The notes below the pieces were generated by a model. That model ran no database searches. It was given only the letters and a program-made list of their open reading frames with translations, and was not told where the DNA came from. Shown piece by piece: positions 1 to 6,745 of a DNA stretch of 64,000 nucleotides. Source of the stretch: an uncultured Sphaerochaeta sp. (GTDB taxonomy: Bacteria > Spirochaetota > Spirochaetia > Sphaerochaetales > Sphaerochaetaceae); contig NZ_OY762555.1 in assembly GCF_963666015.1 (NCBI RefSeq), positions 1,612,001 through 1,676,000 of the forward strand, in the 5' to 3' direction. Every line of letters begins with the position of its first letter. Positions within the stretch are counted from its first letter, which is position 1. The position numbers and the translations under genes are program-made.

Positions 1-334
1 GGTGTACCATGAGGTAGATATTTTTGTTTCCACCATAGATGAGTGATTTCAACACAGCATAGAGATATTGGGTGTGAGCATCTTCATCAACATGGATTGT
101 CCCGGTTTCAGGACCCCCAACAGCATACGAGGCAACCCCGTACCAAATCGGTGGCATTACAACGATTTCCCTCTCTTTCTCCAATTCTCTTAAGCACCCA
201 TTAATCACCATCGTGTCTGTACCACAGGACGCATGATGCGCATGGTATTCAATAGTTCCGATGGGGATGATGAAGGGAACATTCCGTTTCTTGGCATCCT
301 CAATCTGGTCGAAAAACATATCAATCAATTGCAT
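1..334 (-). CDS. Creatininase family protein (3' end beyond window)
   Basis: The gene reads leftwards off the window edge, so only the first 111 codons are visible. Residues 18-38 or so carry the family signature IPIGTIEYHAHHASCGTD: Glu and His residues of the creatininase metal site (usual form E-x-H-x-x-H-L-P-x-x-x-D), followed by a P-P-I-W-Y-G segment that is also typical. The family hydrolyses cyclic amides (creatinine amidohydrolase, MftE, FAPy deformylase); the substrate here cannot be told. Start ATG at 334 has an AGGAGG-like site (GGAGGAAAG) directly upstream, overlapping the end of the ASRT-family gene, so the two form one transcript. The usual HL after the metal site is replaced by HHA. 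Confidence 0.85.
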   Translation of the reverse strand, partial: MQLIDMFFDQIEDAKKRNVPFIIPIGTIEYHAHHASCGTDTMVINGCLRELEKEREIVVMPPIWYGVASYAVGGPETGTIHVDEDAHTQYLYAVLKSLIYGGNKNIYLMVH

Positions 335-343
335 TCTTTCCTC

Positions 344-703
344 CTATTCACAGTATCCAGGAGTCGTATAGAAACTCACATTGCGGGGTTCGGCTCTCCC
401 ATATTGGGCTACCACAGGTACATCACTCTCCAATAGGATTGCATATTGTTCCCCGATGGTTGCTGTATGACCAGAGAAATCCTTATCTTCATTGGTCCGG
501 AGACATCGAACTCGTTTAGCACCCACAGAAACTGTAATATTTTCAACCGGATCCTTATCAACATAAAGCAAGGTAATCGAAATGCATGCTTCCTGGTCTC
601 CAAGGTTGGTAATGATGATAGATTCATGTCCTGGGATTGGGTTATTTCCTCTGGGAGGCAACTCTGCATCAGGAAAGACCCACACTTTTTTTCCGTAGTC
701 CAC
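344..703 (-). CDS. ASRT-family (sensory rhodopsin transducer-like) protein
   Basis: This 119-residue protein matches the Anabaena sensory rhodopsin transducer family (PF07100) along its whole length: G-K-K-V-W-V-F-P-D-A-E-L-P-P near the N terminus, the H-E-S-I-I-I-T-N-L-G-D core, a Y-V-D-K-D-P-V-E segment, and the S-D-V-P-V-V-A-Q-Y-G-R strand near residue 100. The family forms small beta-sandwich oligomers; outside rhodopsin-bearing bacteria it has been proposed to bind small ligands such as sugars. No rhodopsin gene is visible. The start is GTG at 703 with AAGGAG six bases upstream; the ATG at 705 is out of frame. It is followed after 9 bp by the creatininase-family gene, so a shared role in that pathway is likely but the exact function is unknown. 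Confidence 0.85.
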   Translation of the reverse strand: MDYGKKVWVFPDAELPPRGNNPIPGHESIIITNLGDQEACISITLLYVDKDPVENITVSVGAKRVRCLRTNEDKDFSGHTATIGEQYAILLESDVPVVAQYGRAEPRNVSFYTTPGYCE

Positions 704-859
704 ATTCGACTCCTTAAATGCTTAGCATAATCATTTCTCTCATGCTATTTATTGTAGGCTTTAAGAAATACATTCGATACATTTTTCAAGTCAAATGTAG
801 TATAGAAACGGATTTTTGAATTTGCAAGAAAACAATAGCTGTACTAATTATTTTTTCAT

Positions 860-871
860 TAAATCGTTTCA
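860..871. promoter_or_regulatory. Possible LacI-type operator
   Basis: TAAATCGTTTCA has the central CG flanked by A-rich and T-rich halves that LacI-family sites show. It lies between the divergent ASRT and mutarotase operons, and a LacI-domain regulator is encoded 2.5 kb away. Weak, one imperfect half. Confidence 0.25.
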
Positions 872-903
872 ATATATTTTAGTATAATTAATCGCTATAT
901 TTC

Positions 904-932
904 TTGTGCATTCAAAATAGCACCATTACAAT
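904..932 (+). promoter_or_regulatory. Predicted sigma-70 promoter of the mutarotase/M24 operon
   Basis: TTGTGC (904-909), a 17-base spacer and TACAAT (927-932) form a reasonable -35/-10 pair about 32 bases before the chosen start at 965. Prediction only. Confidence 0.4.
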
Positions 933-964
933 GCCATTACAGTGATACTATGAAGGAATATTTC

Positions 965-2008
965 ATGAAATTGCATGTAACTAAAGCCCAATTCACCTCA
1001 ACAGAGACATTGCTTCTTGAGAGTGATACTGTTCGTATTTCTACCTTTATCTTTAGAACAGGTGTGGAAGCTGTCCGTATTTCAATCGGGATTGGAACCT
1101 TTGTTTGGTTACCATTCTTTGGACAGAGCCTCTGGAGCTGGGAAATTGGTGGTATTGAACAGAAATTCAAGGGATTTATATCTGAACCTGATTACGCTGC
1201 CAGAAACTTCCTGCATAATTATGGAGCTCTCATGATCCACTGTGGCATTACTGCAATGGGCAACCCAAGCAAGGAAGACACCCATCTCCATCATGGAGAG
1301 TTGCCTCTTGCAAAATATGACAGCGCCTGGATAGAGTTCTCTGATGGACCGTTCCCTATATCATTACATGGGAGTTATCGATATACAGTTCCTTTCATTG
1401 CCTCATATGAATTCTCCCCTTCCCTCAGGATTTCCGAGACAGGTACCTCTGTATTGGTCGATTCACAATTGAAAAATCTACAGAAAACATCACTGGAATA
1501 TATGTATCTCAATCATCTGAATCTCTCTTTGGACCATGTCACTGAGTTGCAGTATGGAATTGATGAATTCAACAAGAACACAGTAACAGTACTCGATGAA
1601 ACCATTCCCGGTGTGGTTGATGATCCCGCTCTTTTCTTGCACCCTTCGAAGATTTCCACGATCAGTCCTGAACTGGTGGCGATCATGAAGAATAAGCCAG
1701 AACATGGAGATGTGTGTGTGAATACCCTGATTCGCGAGAATCATGAGAAGGTTTGGGTCGCAACAAATACCTCTACACTCGACCACACAGTTGCTTGGCT
1801 GACTAAGACACTAGACCGCTCAGCCTGTGGGTTCAGCCTACCTGCAACTGCAGGTCCTAGAGGGAAAACAGCTGAAACCAAGCAAGGAAATATGAAACTA
1901 CTTGAACCAGGTAGTTCGATAAGGTTCCAATTTGCATTTGGGTTGGACGAATACCCAGAAAGCAAATCATTACAAACAGCAATTACTATGTTAGGAGGAA
2001 TTGTATGA
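965..2008 (+). CDS. DUF4432 aldose 1-epimerase-like protein
   Basis: The 347-residue product looks like the DUF4432 branch of the galactose mutarotase-like superfamily: an extended beta-sandwich with histidine-rich motifs H-C-G-I-T-A-M-G and D-T-H-L-H-H-G-E around residues 95-115 and the segment Y-M-Y-L-N-H-L-N near 180. Such proteins sit in many sugar operons and probably interconvert anomers or act on a sugar-derived substrate; substrate unknown. An ATG at 950 is in frame, but only the ATG at 965 has a Shine-Dalgarno (AAGGAA, 7-base spacing), so I chose 965. The stop overlaps the start of the M24 gene, showing translational coupling. Function by family only. Confidence 0.8.
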   Translation: MKLHVTKAQFTSTETLLLESDTVRISTFIFRTGVEAVRISIGIGTFVWLPFFGQSLWSWEIGGIEQKFKGFISEPDYAARNFLHNYGALMIHCGITAMGNPSKEDTHLHHGELPLAKYDSAWIEFSDGPFPISLHGSYRYTVPFIASYEFSPSLRISETGTSVLVDSQLKNLQKTSLEYMYLNHLNLSLDHVTELQYGIDEFNKNTVTVLDETIPGVVDDPALFLHPSKISTISPELVAIMKNKPEHGDVCVNTLIRENHEKVWVATNTSTLDHTVAWLTKTLDRSACGFSLPATAGPRGKTAETKQGNMKLLEPGSSIRFQFAFGLDEYPESKSLQTAITMLGGIV

Positions 2009-3177
2009 TGGACAGGGTAAGAATCCCAGAAGAAGAGTACTTCGGGAGAATCAAGAAGGCTTCAAAGTTGATGGAAGAAGCTGGATTGGATGTTTTAGTC
2101 ACTCACTGTAATGAAGCAGACTATTCATTCGTGCGGTATTTTACGAACTACTGGCCACTTTTCGAAACTGCAGGGGTGGCTATTGGACGAGATGGAAAAG
2201 CTGCTTTGATGGTAGGCCCTGAAAGTTCAAAGTATGCTGCTGACAGAAGTGTACTCAAAGACATCTTCACCTTGTTGGAGTATCGTGAATCTGCAGATCC
2301 TGCCTATCCTGAAGCAAAGGTAAGTACATACAAAGATGTATTCGAATTCCTCGGAGTGAAAGGAAGCAATCTACGCATTGGTATTGCTGGATACCTGGTT
2401 ACCAACCCCATTCAGCTTGAAGGTTTGAAAAGATGTTTCCCGAATGCCGAAATTATCAGGAATGAAGAGATTGTCCGATCGCTCAGAATGATTAAATCTG
2501 TCAATGAGCTTGCCTGTATGCAAAGAGGGTTCGACATTGTAAAGAAAGCCACTGAGGCAGTGATGGCTGAAATCCGCCCAGGAGTAACTGAGCTCCAGAT
2601 GGTTGGTATCGCACAGAAATGTATCTATGAACATGGAGCTGAATACGAAGGACTTCCCATGTACGTATTCAGCGAAAAATCGACTAGTCATGCTATCTCG
2701 CGTTCTACCTATCGAACCATTGAAAAAGGAGACCTGGTACAGTTGAACCTTTCGGCAAAGATAGAGGGATACAGTCCAAGTATCGGGATGCCAATCAGTA
2801 TGGGACCACTAGTAGGCGAGAAGCGTGACTTGGTTGAGTTCTGCCTCTCCATGCATAACTGGACACTGGAGCAGGTGAAAGTAGGAGCTGAAGCATCCAA
2901 AATTGCCAAGGATTTCTATGCCAAAGCTGTTGAAGCCGGGATGCAGGACTACTTTGTGTACGGACCATGTCATGGAACCGGTATGATCGAGGTAGAGGCT
3001 CCTTGGATGGAAACCTCTTCCAACTATAAGCTTCAGGAAAACATGACATTCCAAGTTGATACATACTTCTCAGCAGAGAAATTTGGCTGTAGGTGGGAGA
3101 CTGGAATATGCGTGAAACCTGGAAAATCTTTGTTGCTCAGTGAACCTCTTGGAAAGATTTATGAAATCCCATGCTAA
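2005..3177 (+). CDS. M24 (pita-bread) family hydrolase, creatinase-like
   Basis: The 390-residue length and two-domain layout (creatinase N-terminal domain to about residue 150, then the pita-bread fold) fit the Xaa-Pro peptidase/creatinase family. The two metal-binding aspartates of true peptidases are missing: the D-x-G strand reads L-V-Q-L-N-L-S-A and the following S/T-D reads S-P-S-I. The histidine of C-H-G-T-G (about 324) and the last glutamate in R-W-E-T-G are kept. Creatinase shows the same kind of loss and works without metal, so this is probably a metal-free C-N hydrolase of the creatinase type, not an aminopeptidase; that is inference. AGGAGG at 1993-1998; start ATG 2005, overlapping the upstream stop. 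ATG at 2008 gives an equally short alternative only out of frame. Confidence 0.8.
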   Translation: MMDRVRIPEEEYFGRIKKASKLMEEAGLDVLVTHCNEADYSFVRYFTNYWPLFETAGVAIGRDGKAALMVGPESSKYAADRSVLKDIFTLLEYRESADPAYPEAKVSTYKDVFEFLGVKGSNLRIGIAGYLVTNPIQLEGLKRCFPNAEIIRNEEIVRSLRMIKSVNELACMQRGFDIVKKATEAVMAEIRPGVTELQMVGIAQKCIYEHGAEYEGLPMYVFSEKSTSHAISRSTYRTIEKGDLVQLNLSAKIEGYSPSIGMPISMGPLVGEKRDLVEFCLSMHNWTLEQVKVGAEASKIAKDFYAKAVEAGMQDYFVYGPCHGTGMIEVEAPWMETSSNYKLQENMTFQVDTYFSAEKFGCRWETGICVKPGKSLLLSEPLGKIYEIPC

Positions 3178-3205
3178 TATGGTAATGCAGAAGGGCTAAT
3201 ACGAA

Positions 3206-3240
3206 GAAACACCCTGTAACCAAAGGTCACGGGGTGTTTC
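3206..3240 (+). terminator. Stem-loop terminator after the M24 gene
   Basis: GAAACACCCTGTAACC (3206-3221) pairs with GGTCACGGGGTGTTTC (3225-3240) through a 3-base loop, with two G-U pairs. No long T run follows, but it sits 30 bases after the stop and before the next gene's promoter region. Confidence 0.75.
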
Positions 3241-3311
3241 ATAGCTTTCTAGGACATATGGAAAATCAAACAGAATATTGGTAAGTAGGACACTTTTGGT
3301 TCATCACATCT

Positions 3312-3325
3312 TGTTATCGACAACA
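3312..3325. promoter_or_regulatory. Possible autoregulatory LacI-type operator
   Basis: TGTTATCGACAACA is nearly palindromic (TGTT/AACA arms) with a central CG, the usual centre of LacI-family sites, 43 bases before the regulator's start. No experimental support. Confidence 0.35.
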
Positions 3326-3367
3326 TTTCCCTACTGATTTATCATTACTATAGCAATGGAGAGGTGC

Positions 3368-5632
3368 ATGGCAACGATCAAGGATGTTTCAATATTAGCA
3401 GGTGTTTCGATTGGAACTGTTTCCAATTACCTTAACAAATCGAAACCGGTGAGTCCCGAAACGGCCAAGCGGATCGCCTCTGCAATTGACCAGACTGCAT
3501 ATAAGCCAAACTATCTTGCAAAGAACCTGAGAACCAAGCAATACAATGATATTGGTGTGTTGCTCCCAAATTTTGAAGATAACTACTACATCAAGGTATT
3601 GGAAGGAATCGAGAGTGTGTTCCGTGACACACCCTACATCATCAATCTTGCACTTTCCTATGAACGAAAAGATTATGAGATTTCCTGTATCGAAACGTTT
3701 GCAAAGAAACAGATTTGCGGCCTTATTGTCTTTACCTCAATCCCTGATGAATGGAAAAAGTACTATGAGACATTTATTGAGCGAAACATCCCCTTAGTCC
3801 TCATAGACCGAAAGATGGAGGGACTGGAGTGTAGTTTTGTCATGAATGATAACTATACAACACTCTTGGAGCTCACCAGAGCACTCATCAAGGATGAGAA
3901 GAAGAACTTATTCTTATTCACTGGTCCTGAGAAGTACTATTGCGAGTCAGAGAGTATCAGGGGCTTTTCGACTGCATTTGAGCATGCTGCAATGGAACTT
4001 CCCAAGAACCATATTATTACGCCACTACTGAGTAAGGAAGATACGTTCAGAGCTGTTGTCAGTATGTCCAGTATTCTCAAAGAGCAAAAACCGGATGCAA
4101 TCCTTACCACCTCGGAGAACAAGGCAAAAGGTATTATTGAGAGCCTACTGTTCCTAGGGTATTCCCAAGATGATATTCCTGTTGTCACGCTGGGAGAGGA
4201 ACACTGGAACTCCCTCACCTACAGTGATGCCTCGCTCTCCACACTGAGACCAGCAATCAAGATCGGATCAACAGCTGCATCAATACTTGTGGATGAGATT
4301 GAGCGCCCAGTTCTTGAAAGCAAAAACATTATTTTCTCAGACCGGATAACCGGAGACACTATAGAGAACCATCACCTGTTTGGAATACAGGAGAGGCCAA
4401 AGCAGTTCAGTGGCACAGATTTGAATGTGCTGATGCTCGACACCACCCAGACCCATGCACTTATCAGCATTCTAGACAATTTCTCTGCACATTTTGGTTT
4501 TAAACCCAAGATATCTGTCATTTCTCACCAAAAATTACTTGAGAAGATATTGGAAGAAAAACAAAATCCTCAAACACAGGAACAAAGTGATGTCATCATG
4601 TATGATATCCCTTGGCTGGAAACACTGGTACAAAACGAGATTCTTGCCGATATCACCGATAAGACCAGGGACTCAGAAAAGTACAACGAACTATTTTTCC
4701 CGAATTCTGCAGAGTTCTTCGGGCAGTGGAAAGAAAAAGTATTCGGTCTTCCGTTTATGTATGCCCCACAGATTTTATACTACAGAAAAGACCTTTTTGA
4801 GGATGAGACCAACCAGGTAGCCTATAGGAAGAAGTTCCGTACAGCGTTGAGACCTCCAAAAACATGGAAAGAGTTCAATGCCATTGCACAATTCTTTACT
4901 GTACATTCAGATTCTATTGCCTATGGGACTTCCTTCCCTGCTGCCTATCCTGAATGTCTTGCTCCTGAGATCTTTTTAAGGTTGCTTTCTTTTAATAAGG
5001 ACAATCCTCTTACGAAAGCCTCAACCAACCTTCTCCTGAACAACCAGAATGTACTTAAGAGCTATGTTGCAACACTTCGTTTGTTGAAATATGTCAAACC
5101 CAATTATCTGGAATCCAATGAAGAGAGTGTGGTCAAGGATTTTCTCTGCGGAGAGACAGCAATGGTCATCACATATCCTTCATTCTTCAATAAAATTGCT
5201 CTTCAAACTGACCAAGTCATCAAAGAGGAGAATATTGGATACAGTGAAATTCCTGGTGGAATTCCTATTCTTGGTGGATGGGGTCTTGGAATCAGTACAA
5301 GCAGCAAAAAGAAAGCACAAGCATTTGAATTCATCAAATGGGCTTGCATGGACACCATCAGCTCCTATTTTGCAGTCCTTGGTGGGTTCTCTGCTGTTCG
5401 TAAGACCTATCTCAATGACGAATTGGCAAAGCTCTATCCTTGGTTTCCTCTTTACTGTTCATCGTACAAGTATGGGAAGCCCATTATTCCACCTACGAAT
5501 ACAGAGGGAAAGGTTATTCCACAGAACAAAATTGATACCATCATCTGCAGCTGGTTTTACCAACTAATGGAAAAAGAGATTGATGTACAAACGGCTATTC
5601 GCAAAACACAGGAAGAACTAGCTATATTATAG
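3368..5632 (+). CDS. LacI-family regulator fused to a family 1 solute-binding domain
   Basis: Residues 1-60 are a LacI helix-turn-helix (ATIKDVSILAGVSIGTVSNYL) with hinge, residues 60-345 a periplasmic-binding-protein-like sensor as in PurR/LacI, and residues 360-754 a second, different binding-protein domain of the SBP family 1 (maltose-binding-like) type, with G-Q-W-K-E-K-V-F-G-L-P-F and a G-G-W-G-L-G-I-S segment near residue 645. No signal peptide or membrane segment precedes that domain, so it should sit in the cytoplasm as a second ligand sensor. Typical LacI proteins are 330-350 residues; this one is 754. Start ATG 3368 gives the standard M-A-T-I-K-D beginning and has GGAGAGG upstream; the ATG at 3356 overlaps that site. 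It likely controls the neighbouring divergent locus or the glycoside operon. Confidence 0.88.
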   Translation: MATIKDVSILAGVSIGTVSNYLNKSKPVSPETAKRIASAIDQTAYKPNYLAKNLRTKQYNDIGVLLPNFEDNYYIKVLEGIESVFRDTPYIINLALSYERKDYEISCIETFAKKQICGLIVFTSIPDEWKKYYETFIERNIPLVLIDRKMEGLECSFVMNDNYTTLLELTRALIKDEKKNLFLFTGPEKYYCESESIRGFSTAFEHAAMELPKNHIITPLLSKEDTFRAVVSMSSILKEQKPDAILTTSENKAKGIIESLLFLGYSQDDIPVVTLGEEHWNSLTYSDASLSTLRPAIKIGSTAASILVDEIERPVLESKNIIFSDRITGDTIENHHLFGIQERPKQFSGTDLNVLMLDTTQTHALISILDNFSAHFGFKPKISVISHQKLLEKILEEKQNPQTQEQSDVIMYDIPWLETLVQNEILADITDKTRDSEKYNELFFPNSAEFFGQWKEKVFGLPFMYAPQILYYRKDLFEDETNQVAYRKKFRTALRPPKTWKEFNAIAQFFTVHSDSIAYGTSFPAAYPECLAPEIFLRLLSFNKDNPLTKASTNLLLNNQNVLKSYVATLRLLKYVKPNYLESNEESVVKDFLCGETAMVITYPSFFNKIALQTDQVIKEENIGYSEIPGGIPILGGWGLGISTSSKKKAQAFEFIKWACMDTISSYFAVLGGFSAVRKTYLNDELAKLYPWFPLYCSSYKYGKPIIPPTNTEGKVIPQNKIDTIICSWFYQLMEKEIDVQTAIRKTQEELAIL

Positions 5633-5721
5633 AGGAACCGATTACCCTCTTGATTTACTAAAAAACATACGTTTATTTACTTTTAAAAATCAAGTTATCC
5701 TTAAACCGTTTGAGTTGACAA

Positions 5722-6741
5722 TCATCCAATCATTACCTTATACACCTCTCCCCTATGCTCAGATGCAAAGGTAAATGCCTCAACTACCTGGTCGAAGGAA
5801 AACCGGTGGGAGATGACACCTTCTACCGAGAGAGCCTTGGAAGCCAAGAGAGACAGTACTGGGCCAAAGGTATTGCAGTATCGGTTCACTCCCCTGACAT
5901 CCAGCTCTTTCTCGATGACCGTCTCCATGGAGAACGGGAATGAGGAAACCTCTGGCCAACCGACCAGAACAATCACCCCACCCCGTCTTGCAAGAAATGG
6001 TGTGGAGGAAGCTCCCTTGCTGGAGCCAGAGGTATCGAACACAACATCAACACCCCTTCCCCTGGTGAAAGAAGCAATCTGTTCCCTTGTAGATTCTTTA
6101 CCAGCATGAATTACACCATCAGCTCCCAGTTCCATTGCTTTTACTAGGCGGGAGTCAAACACATCAATCATGTATACCTTGCTTGCTCCAAAAGAGCGGG
6201 CAACAAGCATGGTAATCAAGCCAATCGGGCCGGAACCTACGATGGCCACAGAAGAACCTGGCCTTAATCCTGCCCGGTTGCATGCCTGCATACCGACCGA
6301 TAAAGGCTCAACCAATGCACCCTCTTCCAACGACACCCCTTCAGGGAGTCTGTAAAGCATGGAGCCATCGATGGCAATATACTCAGCGAATGTTCCATTG
6401 ATCGGAGGAGCAGAGAGAAACACGACATCAGGGCAAAGGTTGTACCGTCCACTGCGGCAGAACTCACAATTCCCACAAGGGATACCTGGCTCGATGACCA
6501 CCAGATCACCTACAGAGAAACCAGGGCCTTCCACTACCTTACCTACAGCTTCATGTCCCGGTATATACGGTTCATCAACCACGAAGGGCCCAAGTTTACC
6601 CTCGGAGAAGAAATGTATGTCTGACCCACACAAGCCATTGGCCAAAATCTGGACCAGAACCTCATCTTTCTTCCTCTCTGGAACAGGAACCTGTTCCAGG
6701 CGTAAGTCTTGTTTCCCATAGAGAACTGCAGCTTTCATCAT
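5722..6741 (-). CDS. Zinc-dependent alcohol/polyol dehydrogenase (MDR family)
   Basis: The 339-residue protein belongs to the medium-chain dehydrogenases of the sorbitol/threonine dehydrogenase type. Visible: the catalytic-zinc motif C-G-S-D (about residue 38) and G-H-E-A near 62, the structural-zinc cluster C-G-N-C-E-F-C-R-S-G-R-Y-N-L-C near 90-104, and the nucleotide-binding G-S-G-P-I-G near 170. It should oxidise a secondary alcohol of a sugar or polyol with NAD(P). The start at 6741 (ATGATG) lies 5 bases after the GH2 stop; the open frame upstream of it runs into that gene and was discarded. As last gene of the GH2 operon it probably acts on the released sugar. Exact substrate unknown. 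Confidence 0.85.
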   Translation of the reverse strand: MMKAAVLYGKQDLRLEQVPVPERKKDEVLVQILANGLCGSDIHFFSEGKLGPFVVDEPYIPGHEAVGKVVEGPGFSVGDLVVIEPGIPCGNCEFCRSGRYNLCPDVVFLSAPPINGTFAEYIAIDGSMLYRLPEGVSLEEGALVEPLSVGMQACNRAGLRPGSSVAIVGSGPIGLITMLVARSFGASKVYMIDVFDSRLVKAMELGADGVIHAGKESTREQIASFTRGRGVDVVFDTSGSSKGASSTPFLARRGGVIVLVGWPEVSSFPFSMETVIEKELDVRGVNRYCNTFGPVLSLLASKALSVEGVISHRFSFDQVVEAFTFASEHRGEVYKVMIG

Positions 6742-6745
6742 CCAA

